From: Paracoccaceae bacterium
GTDB taxonomy: Bacteria; Pseudomonadota; Alphaproteobacteria; Rhodobacterales; Rhodobacteraceae
Reading direction: 5' to 3'
Length of the DNA: 64,000 nt
Assembly: GCA_020628545.1 (NCBI GenBank)
Contig: JAHDEX010000013.1
Coordinates: 17,559 to 81,558, forward strand
This document shows, piece by piece, positions 35,599 through 43,875 of this stretch. The notes under the pieces are model-generated. The model saw nothing but the letters and a program-made list of their open reading frames with translations. It was not told the origin of the DNA and searched no databases. A program made the translations under genes and the position numbers. The number at the start of each line of letters is the position of its first letter. Positions within the stretch are counted from its first letter, which is position 1.

Positions 35599-36780
35599 TC
35601 AACGTTTAGGCTGAATCCTGCTCAAAACGCGTTCAGTATCTGCACCAAAAATGGGCGGAGCGCTGCGATATGTGACAGGCGTTTTTGACAACTTCAGGGG
35701 ATTCCCGATCACCCGTACTTCGCCTGCCGCTGCGTCACCTGAGGGAATCGTCGCGATCATGTCCCGCGCCTTCACTTGCTCACTGCCAAAAACCTGATCA
35801 AGGGTCTGCACGGGTCCAACCGGCACCTTCAATGCCTCTAGCCCTTTGATCAGATCAGCCGTTGGCACATTTTGAATCAGCGGCACCAAAACACTCAATA
35901 AAGCGTCGCGATTTTCAAGTCGCGCCGGATTGGTCGCATAGTCTGGATGGGTCGCCAAAGTTGGCACCTGAAGGAAGTCGCAAAACCGGCGGAACTGCCC
36001 GTCGTTGCCGACCGCGACAATGGCGTAGCCGTCGGCGGTCTGAAACACTTGGTAGGGCACAATGTTTGGATGCCCGTTGCCGCGCCGTTTTGGGTTTTTG
36101 CCGGTCGTAAGGTGGTTGACCCCTTCGTTGATCAGCCAAGCCACCTGAGTGTCCACCAATGCGACATCGATATGCTGGCCATCGCCCGTCAGATCCCGGT
36201 GGCGCAAGGCGGCAAGGATGCCGATGGTCGCATACATCCCGCACATAACATCAGCGATACCGACGCCGACCTTCATCGGCTCGCCTTCGGGCTCGCCAGT
36301 CAAAGACATGATGCCGCCAAAGCCCTGGGCCATCAGGTCGTAGCCCGGCTTGCTTGCGTTCGGTCCGGTCTGCCCAAAGCCGGAAATTGAACAGTAAACC
36401 AGCGCCGGGTCCGCCGCCATCAGGCTTTCCGCATCGAGCCCGTATTTCGCAAGGCCGCCGGGCTTGAAGTTTTCGATCACCACGTCGCAGTCGGCAGCGA
36501 GGGCTTTCACCGCCGCTTGCCCCTCTTCTGTTGTGATGTCGATTGCCACGGACAGCTTATTGCGGTTGGCACTCATGAAATAGGCGCTGAGGTCTGTGGG
36601 TTCACCGTCCGGGCCTTCCACAAAGGGTGGCCCCCATGAGCGTGTATCATCGCCACCAGTCGCGGGGTTTTCGATCTTGATCACCTCGGCGCCGAGATCG
36701 CCTAACAGCTGCGTGCAGGTCGGCCCGGCCAGAATACGGCTGAGGTCTAGAATACGAAGACCATCAAGTGCGCCTGCCAT
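35599..36780 (-). CDS. Class III CoA-transferase (CaiB/BaiF)
   Basis: 393 residues, the normal family size. The opening LDGLRILDLSRILAGPTCTQ and RNKLSVAIDITTEEG are family features; the aspartate nucleophile usual in this family is probably the one in GYDLMAQGFGGIMSLTG. The enzyme moves CoA between carboxylic acids. It overlaps the upstream ThDP enzyme by one base. The pairing recalls formyl-CoA transferase/oxalyl-CoA decarboxylase, but the partner is not a clear oxalyl-CoA decarboxylase. Confidence 0.88.
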   Translation of the reverse strand: MAGALDGLRILDLSRILAGPTCTQLLGDLGAEVIKIENPATGGDDTRSWGPPFVEGPDGEPTDLSAYFMSANRNKLSVAIDITTEEGQAAVKALAADCDVVIENFKPGGLAKYGLDAESLMAADPALVYCSISGFGQTGPNASKPGYDLMAQGFGGIMSLTGEPEGEPMKVGVGIADVMCGMYATIGILAALRHRDLTGDGQHIDVALVDTQVAWLINEGVNHLTTGKNPKRRGNGHPNIVPYQVFQTADGYAIVAVGNDGQFRRFCDFLQVPTLATHPDYATNPARLENRDALLSVLVPLIQNVPTADLIKGLEALKVPVGPVQTLDQVFGSEQVKARDMIATIPSGDAAAGEVRVIGNPLKLSKTPVTYRSAPPIFGADTERVLSRIQPKR

Positions 36781-38393
36781 CAGATACGCCCGTCGTATGA
36801 CTTCTTGTCGATGACGGTTGCAATCAGAGTGAAGCTGTCTGCACTTTCCGCCGCTTGCAACGCGGCGCGCAATTGCTCTCGGTTGTGGACTGTATGCCCT
36901 TCACCGCCAAAAGCACGCCCAATTGCCGCGTAATCGTGCCCCCGGAAATCGACGCCAGTGTTCCTAAGCTGCCGTTGGCGTTGCTTCAGTTCGATCAATG
37001 CAAGGCTTTCATCGACAAAGACAACAAATACGGTGTTCTGCCCATGCTCTGCCGCTGTCGACAAATCGCCAGCAATCATCAAGAGACCTGCATCACCCGA
37101 AAAGCTGACAACCCGGCGGTCCGGCGAAGCGAGATGTGCACCAATGGCCAAAGGCACTGCGCAGCCCATCGTGCAAAGTCCGGAAGACTGCAGCAACGTC
37201 CGTGGTTCCTGACAGGCCCACATCTGCGACAGCAAGATACGATGCGCGCCGCTATCGACCGTCGCAATCGCGTCGGCTGGCAAGGCCGACCGACATTCTG
37301 CAATGACCGCAGCGGGGCCCCATTCATCATCTTGCGGAAACGCTGCGGCCAATTTCGCCTTCACGGCAGCAACTTCACCACCCTGCCACGTGTTGCAGGG
37401 CGGGATGGCTTCTGACAGGGCAGCAAGCGTTGCCCCCGTGTCTGCGATGAACGACAGCGTTGCTTGATGCATAAAGTGGTGGTTTGGGGCAGCCGTGATG
37501 TCGATCACGTTCTGCGCCGATGGATCCCATGGGTCCTGCCAGCCGGGACGCATTTCAATCGGGTCGTAGCCGACGCAAATCACCAGATCGGCGCTTTGCA
37601 CAAATGGCACCAGATGCTTGTCCGCTAGCGGAGACAGTCCTGCACCACCAAGGCAAAGCGGATGATCTTCAGGGATCACGCCTTTCGCCTTGTAGGACGT
37701 GATCACTGGCACGCCGTGAATATCGGCAAAGGCGCGGACAGTTTCGCATGCTTTGTCTTTTAGAACGTCCAGTCCGACGATCATCACGGGCTTTTTGGCT
37801 TCCGCAAGCCATCCTCGCGCGATGTTTAGGTCGGGACCAGATGGGACGTTATCGCTGGCCGCAACGCGGCGCTGGGCGTAGGGCTGTGCCGGTGCATCAG
37901 CGACCGAGATTGGCACATCAATATGCACGGGGCCAGAGCGACCTTCGGTTGCGATCCCCAACGCCTTTTCGGCAATCACGCCTGCTGCTTCGGCGCTGAG
38001 TGTAAAAGTTGCCTTGGTGATCGGTTCAAAAACCTTGCGATGGTCGAGCACCTGATGGGTATAGCGTTCGGCCTCATGTGCATCCACACACCCGGTCAGC
38101 ACAATCAGAGGTACACGATCCTGTTCTGCGTTGGCGATCACGTTGACGCCGTTCATCGCACCTGGACCAACGGTGGCGACCAGAATGGCGGGCGCGCCAT
38201 CGACGTGATGCACACCTTCCGCCATGAAGCCCGCCGCGTTCTCGTGCCGTGCAAGATGGAAGGTGATGCCTGCCTTTTCCAACGCGTCGATCAGCGTGAG
38301 CACTTCACCTCCCGGCATTCCGAAAGCGTGGCGGCACCCGGCCTCATACAAGCGCTGGGCGAGCACATCAGCTGCGCGAAGTGGTTCAGTCAT
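36780..38393 (-). CDS. Thiamine-diphosphate-dependent enzyme, acetolactate synthase-like
   Basis: 537 residues from ATG 38393 (MTEPLRAADVLAQRLYEAGC). N-terminal ThDP domain with FGMPGGEVLTLIDAL and the catalytic glutamate in ARHENAAGFMAEG; central domain; C-terminal cofactor domain with SGDAGLLMIAGDLSTAAEHG and FVVFVDESLALIE. The usual GDG is GDA and the usual asparagine is aspartate, so the metal site differs from standard acetolactate synthase. Substrate unknown. Coupled to the CoA-transferase. Confidence 0.82.
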   Translation of the reverse strand: MTEPLRAADVLAQRLYEAGCRHAFGMPGGEVLTLIDALEKAGITFHLARHENAAGFMAEGVHHVDGAPAILVATVGPGAMNGVNVIANAEQDRVPLIVLTGCVDAHEAERYTHQVLDHRKVFEPITKATFTLSAEAAGVIAEKALGIATEGRSGPVHIDVPISVADAPAQPYAQRRVAASDNVPSGPDLNIARGWLAEAKKPVMIVGLDVLKDKACETVRAFADIHGVPVITSYKAKGVIPEDHPLCLGGAGLSPLADKHLVPFVQSADLVICVGYDPIEMRPGWQDPWDPSAQNVIDITAAPNHHFMHQATLSFIADTGATLAALSEAIPPCNTWQGGEVAAVKAKLAAAFPQDDEWGPAAVIAECRSALPADAIATVDSGAHRILLSQMWACQEPRTLLQSSGLCTMGCAVPLAIGAHLASPDRRVVSFSGDAGLLMIAGDLSTAAEHGQNTVFVVFVDESLALIELKQRQRQLRNTGVDFRGHDYAAIGRAFGGEGHTVHNREQLRAALQAAESADSFTLIATVIDKKSYDGRI

Positions 38394-38427
38394 CGTCGTG
38401 TGGTCCTTGCATGAACTTTGCGGGTTC

Positions 38428-38895
38428 TTAGCGGGCAGCTTCGGCAATCGCCAGAAAAATGGCATCCAGTTCAGCTGCGGCAGCGGTCAGATCCGCGCCA
38501 GCCTCTCCCATGTAGGGCGAGAAAACGAAGCTGGGGGTCTTGTATGAAAGCGTTGCGTTTCCGTCGGCATCGTCTGTCACATAGAACCGGATCGGTGCTT
38601 CGATCATGGCCGCTGTCGACAATTCCAGAATGCGCACAGCGAAGATATTGTTGAAGACTCCTACCACCCGATTGTTGGGGATCGTTATCCCGCGATTTGC
38701 GGCGGCGCCCGTTGGTCCTGCTTGCGTCACAACTGCCATCTTGTTGTCGCTGACGGCGGCTTTGAGATCATCGAGTAGCACATCAAACGGTTTCTCGCTT
38801 GGCATGACGACCCAGCCATCGCGCGGCTCCAGCGCCTGTGCATGGGCAACCACGCCCCAAAACAATAAAGAAAAAGCAGCAATAAGACGTGTCAT
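38428..38895 (-). CDS. Exported DUF302 protein
   Basis: 155 residues from ATG 38895 with a signal peptide (about 1-18: MTRLIAAFSLLFWGVVAHAQ). The mature part fits DUF302, a small alpha/beta domain, with segments RGITIPNNRVVGVFNNIFAV and APIRFYVTDDADGNATLSYK. A similar domain may bind small ligands or metals, but the role is unknown. Lies 34 bases before the ThDP enzyme on the same strand. Confidence 0.78.
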   Translation of the reverse strand: MTRLIAAFSLLFWGVVAHAQALEPRDGWVVMPSEKPFDVLLDDLKAAVSDNKMAVVTQAGPTGAAANRGITIPNNRVVGVFNNIFAVRILELSTAAMIEAPIRFYVTDDADGNATLSYKTPSFVFSPYMGEAGADLTAAAAELDAIFLAIAEAAR

Positions 38896-38967
38896 CAGAT
38901 TCTCCTGTCGCTGCCATCGCCATGCCATCTCTGCGGGCGCACCGTAAATCACATTTGCGACAGACGG

Positions 38968-39819
38968 TCAGGATGCGCGGCGCAAAACCCAAAACGTCGC
39001 GCCGCCAGATGCCACGATGATGAACAGACCAATCAATGCCACAAGGTCCGGCCACTCACCAAAAACCAGAAGGCCCAAGATCGTCGCAATGACAATCTGA
39101 CTGTAGATCAGCGGCGCAATGACAGAGGCCTCTGCCTGGCGGTTAGCGAGAACAAGCAGCAGATTGCCCAATGCAGAGCCAAGCGCGCTCATCAAGACGA
39201 AACTGGCAAGCGTTGGTGTAAGGGCGGGGAGGGGACCAACCGCCAAGGGGGCGAGCAGTACCGCCCCGATCAGGAGCTGCGAGAAAAGAAGGAACCGCGG
39301 TCGATAGCCATGTGCCAGCCAGCGGGTCGCAACAAGGTAGCTGCCGTGAAACACCCCGGCGAGGAGCGCCCAGCCAACACCAAACGTCATCCCGAACCCG
39401 GGCCTGACAACCAAAAGAACACCGCAAAAGCCGATCAATAGCAGAATGGCGCGTGTCACCGTGACCTTCTCACCGAGAAGAATTGCGGACAGGCAAAAAG
39501 AAACCAGTGGGCCTACAAAAAAGGCGCCGAACACGGTTGCCAGTTCCTCAGTCCGCAGTGCCGTGAGAATACAAGCGATGCCACCAGCGATCAGAGCGGC
39601 ACGGAGGATGAGTTGCGGACGTAGCAGCATCGCGAACTCGTGCCGCTTCAGCCCGCAAAACGGTGCAAGCACGACAACGGCCAAAGCAAACCGTGCCCAA
39701 GCGACAAAAAATGGCGAAAATCCAGCAGTTGTTAGCATGCGGCCCGCAACATCCCCTGAAACGATCAGGGTCATCGCACCAACAACCATAAAGACAACCT
39801 GCCACTGTCCCGCTTGCAC
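38968..39819 (-). CDS. EamA/DMT-family permease
   Basis: 283 residues with ten predicted membrane helices in two EamA repeats (for example SGDVAGRMLTTAGFSPFFVAW and FGVGWALLAGVFHGSYLVATR). DMT carriers export metabolites or drugs; the substrate cannot be read from the sequence. It lies 72 bases before the DUF302 gene and may be the first gene of the run down to the CoA-transferase. Confidence 0.85.
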   Translation of the reverse strand: MQAGQWQVVFMVVGAMTLIVSGDVAGRMLTTAGFSPFFVAWARFALAVVVLAPFCGLKRHEFAMLLRPQLILRAALIAGGIACILTALRTEELATVFGAFFVGPLVSFCLSAILLGEKVTVTRAILLLIGFCGVLLVVRPGFGMTFGVGWALLAGVFHGSYLVATRWLAHGYRPRFLLFSQLLIGAVLLAPLAVGPLPALTPTLASFVLMSALGSALGNLLLVLANRQAEASVIAPLIYSQIVIATILGLLVFGEWPDLVALIGLFIIVASGGATFWVLRRAS

Positions 39820-40008
39820 GGTTTCCCCTCCGACGAACTTGCGCAGACTGCGGTAAATGGGCGGCCTTCTGCAACGCTAATCGACGTCGCCTGCAAATAC
39901 GCGTCTTTCAACATCATTCTGCCCACTTGCGAGCCTAGCCAAGTCTCGTTGGGTATTTGCCTGGCCCCGCGATGCGGGCACAAAAATCAAATTCATTGGA
40001 CCACTGAG

Positions 40009-40845
40009 ATGAACAAATCGGCCTTCTTATTCGCAACGAGTGCGTGCGCACTTCTTTCAGCATGTGGTGGCGGCAGCACCAGCGCGACAGATGCAAATGG
40101 TATTCAGACCGGGCCGCTGTCAGGTGCCGAGATCGAAAGAACTATTAATGGCGTTGCCAATGCCACTGGCACGGGCGTCAGTTTTGATGAGCTCGTCGCG
40201 ATTGGCGATGCGGCAAGTACCTTTGATAGCGAGGATCTTTCACCACGTGATCTGACCGCGTCAGGCAGTGCGACGTACACTGGTGTCGTCCTCCTGGCAG
40301 ATTTTGATACGTCCGATCTTTTTGATCTTTTGACCACCGATAGCACGATAGACGCAGCTATTGATGAGACGGCCCCTGATCCGACTTTCGCAATGCTGGG
40401 CCGCTCTCAGTTGCGAGTTACATTCGGCGAAGATCCGGCTGTGTCTGGTGGCGCGAATGGTTTCATCGGATTGAATGGTGAGACACTTTTGGCAACTGAA
40501 GAATTCGCCGACGTGGGCGAAAATCCTGACCTGCAAACCATTATCGATGCGCTGCCAACGGTGAATGTGCCTGGGTCGTTGACGTACTCAGGTGGGTCCA
40601 TCTTTGACATCGATCCTGAGACAGACTCGATTGACGATTTGGGGTTGGGATTTGATGTTACCGGGTCGCTCACGCTGACAAGTGCTCTGACGGGGCAAAG
40701 CAGCAGCCAAACGCTGAACGTCGATGGTCAAGGCATCGCTGCAATGACGGATACCTTCGGTGTCGGCCTCCTTGACCTCGGCGCCACCGGCGGCGGGAAC
40801 AGTATTCCGATTGGTGGTGTCGTCATTGGCGTCGCCGACGACTAA
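40009..40845 (+). CDS. Lipoprotein of unknown function
   Basis: 278 residues from ATG 40009 (MNKSAFLFATSACALLSACG): a lipobox LLSAC at about residues 15-19 marks a lipid-anchored protein. The rest is acidic and glycine/serine-rich with beta-sheet character (LGLGFDVTGSLTLTSALTGQS), perhaps a barrel. No catalytic residues recognised. Followed by a terminator-like hairpin. Confidence 0.75.
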   Translation: MNKSAFLFATSACALLSACGGGSTSATDANGIQTGPLSGAEIERTINGVANATGTGVSFDELVAIGDAASTFDSEDLSPRDLTASGSATYTGVVLLADFDTSDLFDLLTTDSTIDAAIDETAPDPTFAMLGRSQLRVTFGEDPAVSGGANGFIGLNGETLLATEEFADVGENPDLQTIIDALPTVNVPGSLTYSGGSIFDIDPETDSIDDLGLGFDVTGSLTLTSALTGQSSSQTLNVDGQGIAAMTDTFGVGLLDLGATGGGNSIPIGGVVIGVADD

Positions 40846-40852
40846 AAACTGA

Positions 40853-40876
40853 ACCCGGGGGCAAAAGTCCCCGGGT
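40853..40876 (+). terminator. Hairpin after the 40009 lipoprotein gene
   Basis: ACCCGGGG and CCCCGGGT form a perfect 8-bp GC stem with loop GCAAAAGT, eight bases after the stop. The following TGTCTGGTCGTTT is only weakly T-rich, so termination is plausible rather than certain. Confidence 0.5.
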
Positions 40877-40936
40877 GTCTGGTCGTTTGGATTTGTACGG
40901 TCTAGGGTTTGCGCACGACAAAACAATTAGACCGAC

Positions 40937-41383
40937 ATGTTCCAGCGCATCCTTTCGCTTTTCCAAAGCAATACACACGTTACCCCCTTGCCCGAGGCGG
41001 ACGCAAAACACGCATTGGGTGCTTTGCTTGTGCGGGCCGCGAAGGTTGATCGCGTCTACATGTTCGAGGAAATCGAACATATCGACGACCTTCTCGCTCA
41101 TCGGTTCAAGCTCAATCCGGTTGAGGCCGCAAAGCTGCGCGCGGAATGCGAGGTGCTCGAGGCAACGATGCCAGACACCGAGGCGCTTGCAAATGTTTTG
41201 CACGATGCGATTGATGTGGAAGAACGCGAAGCCACCGTCCTTGCCTTGTGGGAAGTCGTTTTTGCCGACGGTGTCGAAGTGGAAGCTGAAGACAATCTGC
41301 TCCATCAGCTGGAAAACCTGCTTGGCGTCTCACCCGCGCGAAGCAAGGAACTGCACGATTTGGCCCAGAAAGCCAGCATTTAG
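40937..41383 (+). CDS. TerB-family tellurite-resistance-like protein
   Basis: 148 residues, helical, with LGALLVRAAKVDRVYMFEEI and VLALWEVVFADGVEVEAEDN, the TerB-type acidic motif (often metal-binding aspartate/glutamate). TerB-like domains occur in stress and surveillance contexts; no ter operon is here. The stop is followed after three bases by the membrane-protein gene. Confidence 0.82.
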   Translation: MFQRILSLFQSNTHVTPLPEADAKHALGALLVRAAKVDRVYMFEEIEHIDDLLAHRFKLNPVEAAKLRAECEVLEATMPDTEALANVLHDAIDVEEREATVLALWEVVFADGVEVEAEDNLLHQLENLLGVSPARSKELHDLAQKASI

Positions 41384-41386
41384 GCT

Positions 41387-42346
41387 ATGGCACCCGACCG
41401 GCGCCATCTGATCTGGGTCGTCCTACCCGTTCTGCCGGTCTTTCTTGGGTTCTGCTTGCTGAATGTTCTCAGCAATGGATCGATGACCCTGCTGGCGGAT
41501 GCGATCCCCGCTGACAACTTACTTACCGATGCCCCCCAGCTCCGTTTTTTCAATGCGATGCTCGTGTTTGGTGCTGTCGGGCTGTTTCAGGTAATTGGGT
41601 GTTTCGCCGTTGCCGTTTTTGCCGCGTCGCGCGTTCATCAGATGCCCGCCACGTTGCGGACATCAGCGTTGACCGTTTTTGCTGCGTCTCTTGTTTTGGT
41701 CGCGCTGATCAGCTTTGCGGCCCGCCAGCCCTTCTTTGATGGCGCTCTGACACTGGCGTATCGCACAACCTGCACAGCGCTCGTCGACGCAAAACTTGGA
41801 TCACATCTTCTTCCCGGTGAATGCGATGAAAACGGGTTAAGCCATTTGGCGTGGTTAGGCCTGCTTCCTTATATGGCGGGCATACTCGCGGCCGCGGCTG
41901 CGTCTGCCGCAGTCAGCGTGGCACCCCGGATCGGCGATCTGAACGCATGGGCCGACCTGCTCGAGCAAGCGTTTCGCGCAACGGCTTTTGTCCTCGTCGC
42001 CAGCACGATCACGATGATGTTGTTCTACTACTTGCCGCAGGCGTTGGTTGCGACGAGCGATGACACAAAAACAACGCACGCGCTTGTCAGTGACTTCGCG
42101 CAGGGGATGACACTGTTCTGGGGCATCGTATTTTCCTTGACGCTTCTTGCTGTTTTTGGCCCGGCCCACCTGCTGTTGTCGCGCGCAGTTGCGCGGGAAG
42201 AGGCCGCGGGCACGGACCTCAAGAAACAGATGGCAGAACGCAGCCTCACCCAGCAGGCCACGCGCGTATTGACGACACTTGCACCCGTGATCGTCGGGTC
42301 ATCCGCCTCCATCATTGATCTGCTGTCAGGCGCCTTCGGCGGCTAA
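41387..42346 (+). CDS. Integral membrane protein of unknown function
   Basis: 319 residues with about seven hydrophobic segments (for example HLIWVVLPVLPVFLGFCLLN and AASLVLVALISFAARQPFF) and a basic tail. No family recognised. It starts three bases after the TerB gene and is probably co-transcribed with it. It ends 12 bases before the convergent WYL regulator. Confidence 0.68.
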   Translation: MAPDRRHLIWVVLPVLPVFLGFCLLNVLSNGSMTLLADAIPADNLLTDAPQLRFFNAMLVFGAVGLFQVIGCFAVAVFAASRVHQMPATLRTSALTVFAASLVLVALISFAARQPFFDGALTLAYRTTCTALVDAKLGSHLLPGECDENGLSHLAWLGLLPYMAGILAAAAASAAVSVAPRIGDLNAWADLLEQAFRATAFVLVASTITMMLFYYLPQALVATSDDTKTTHALVSDFAQGMTLFWGIVFSLTLLAVFGPAHLLLSRAVAREEAAGTDLKKQMAERSLTQQATRVLTTLAPVIVGSSASIIDLLSGAFGG

Positions 42347-42358
42347 AGCCCATCGCCG

Positions 42359-43090
42359 CTATATGAAGTGATCCTGTTCAAGCGCGGATCGAAATTGCGC
42401 TTTGTCCAATAGTCGAAATGTCTCTGCCGTTGGCTCTGCCGCGAGTATGCGGTCATAGCGGAATGTGCGTGGCGCTTCGCGCAAATGATCCCAGGCCAAG
42501 ACATACCAGACAGGGTAATTCAGCAGCAGATAATGCGGCGCAATGTGGCGTTCGGTAGGTGCGCCACCCTCTGCCTGATACGTGATCCGCAAGACCTTTC
42601 GTGACAGGAAGGCTTGGTGAAGGTCCTGCATCACGCGCCGTTGTCCTTCAACGATGGTCTGCTGCACCGCGGTTGAAGCCGACTGGCCGATAAGGATGCG
42701 GGCCTTGATCTGATCAACCTGGAACCGCTTGTCTGCCGAGAAGCTTGCCACCAACTGCCGCCGGACTGTGGCAAGCTGCGACAGGAAGATCGGAGAATTC
42801 ATCTGCTCTGCCACCGCAAGACTGATGAGCAAATCGACGGCTTCCGCGTAGCTGAGGTTTAAGCGGCCGACCCCCCAATGCCGATCCAGGCGCACGCCAC
42901 CACCGCGTCCGCGATCCGCATCAATCGGTAAGCCCTGATCGCGCATGAGGTTCAGGTCGCGTGCGATGGTACGACGGCTGACACCATGAGCCTCAGCAAG
43001 GTCGGCCATTGTAGCGAATCCGGTCTCCTTTAGTTGGGCCGCAATCAATTCCATGCGGCGGATCCGGTCGGGTGTGCTAGCGCGGAGCAT
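42359..43090 (-). CDS. YafY/DeoR-type WYL-domain transcriptional regulator
   Basis: 243 residues. N-terminal helix-turn-helix (residues about 8-60: MADLAEAHGVSRRTIARDLNL) followed by a WYL domain (VLRITYQAEGGAPTERHIAPHYLLLNYPVWYVLAWD). WYL domains sense ligands, often nucleic acid or nucleotides. It is divergent from the small monooxygenase-like gene at 43161, a likely target. Confidence 0.88.
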   Translation of the reverse strand: MLRASTPDRIRRMELIAAQLKETGFATMADLAEAHGVSRRTIARDLNLMRDQGLPIDADRGRGGGVRLDRHWGVGRLNLSYAEAVDLLISLAVAEQMNSPIFLSQLATVRRQLVASFSADKRFQVDQIKARILIGQSASTAVQQTIVEGQRRVMQDLHQAFLSRKVLRITYQAEGGAPTERHIAPHYLLLNYPVWYVLAWDHLREAPRTFRYDRILAAEPTAETFRLLDKAQFRSALEQDHFI

Positions 43091-43160
43091 GAATCAAATA
43101 AGCCATAAAATGTCATATTAGGGAATAGACCGGGGCCACAAACGATCGAAAGGAAAAACC

Positions 43161-43481
43161 ATGATCCCCGTTACCGTTCTCGCACCTGCCAAATTGGCAC
43201 CCGGCGTTACCGAGGAGCAATTGCTCGCTGGTTCGCAAAAATTTCAGGATGAGTTTGTAGCACATGAACCGGGCGTGCTGCGGCGCGAAATCGTGCGTAA
43301 ACCCGATGGGACTTATTTGGACATCGTGCAATTTCGCTCTGAAGCAGACATGGCAGACGTCCTGGAAAAAGAGATGCAAAGCCCGGTCTGCGCAGCGTTC
43401 TTTGCGCTGATGGACATGTCTGACTTTGACCCAGAGGCACCGATGGAAAGCTACGCATCGCTTGCGACCTATACGCGTTAA
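43161..43481 (+). CDS. Small dimeric alpha+beta barrel (ABM-like) protein
   Basis: 106 residues; VLAPAKLAPGVTEEQLLAGSQKF and REIVRKPDGTYLDIVQFRSEA suggest a ferredoxin-like ABM/monooxygenase fold. A 70-base spacer containing AAAGGAAAAACC (Shine-Dalgarno) separates it from the divergent WYL regulator, which may control it. Confidence 0.68.
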   Translation: MIPVTVLAPAKLAPGVTEEQLLAGSQKFQDEFVAHEPGVLRREIVRKPDGTYLDIVQFRSEADMADVLEKEMQSPVCAAFFALMDMSDFDPEAPMESYASLATYTR

Positions 43482-43492
43482 TCAAAGGGGGC

Positions 43493-43508
43493 GCGGCCTG
43501 CGGGCCGC
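43493..43508 (+). terminator. Hairpin after the 43161 gene
   Basis: GCGGCC and GGCCGC form a 6-bp stem with loop TGCG. It lies between the 43161 gene and the convergent small membrane-protein gene; no T-run follows at once, so the terminator call is weak. Confidence 0.35.
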
Positions 43509-43523
43509 AACCCTGATCGCAAG

Positions 43524-43682
43524 CTATTTTGATTCAATTTCTGCTGGTTTCCACGCGAGGTACGCCTGAAATGCTGCGGTTTCGCGATTGACGCGCCCGG
43601 TCGGATCGACCGAAAGCCGCCATCTGATGATGAGAAACGTCAGGCACAGGCAGGCAAATAGTAAGGGCAGTAGAGTCGTCAT
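43524..43682 (-). CDS. Small membrane protein (52 residues)
   Basis: Reading MTTLLPLLFACLCLTFLIIR followed by WRLSVDPTG, RVNRETAAF and a lysine end: one hydrophobic helix (about residues 4-20) and a charged tail. A near-perfect Shine-Dalgarno, GAGGTGATC, directly precedes the ATG, which supports true translation. No family known. It lies between the ABM-like gene and pncB on the opposite strand. Confidence 0.6.
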   Translation of the reverse strand: MTTLLPLLFACLCLTFLIIRWRLSVDPTGRVNRETAAFQAYLAWKPAEIESK

Positions 43683-43875
43683 GATCACCTCAACCAAAAG
43701 GCATCACAGGACGCGCAGTGATGCCGCACACAAAACCACCCATGCTCACTATAGCAGGCCGTTTATGAACGAGAGATGAACGAAAAGACGCCCGTCCAAG
43801 TCTGGCGCCGCCGCATGTGACTTGCACCACATCGCGACAGTTGCTCTAACCCCGGCCAGCCAAAGGGGAATGCAC

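Noticed and set aside
35599..38393. Formyl-CoA transferase/oxalyl-CoA decarboxylase pair
   Set aside because: The gene pairing is similar, but the ThDP enzyme does not show clear oxalyl-CoA decarboxylase segments and its cofactor motif is altered, so the specific call is not supported.
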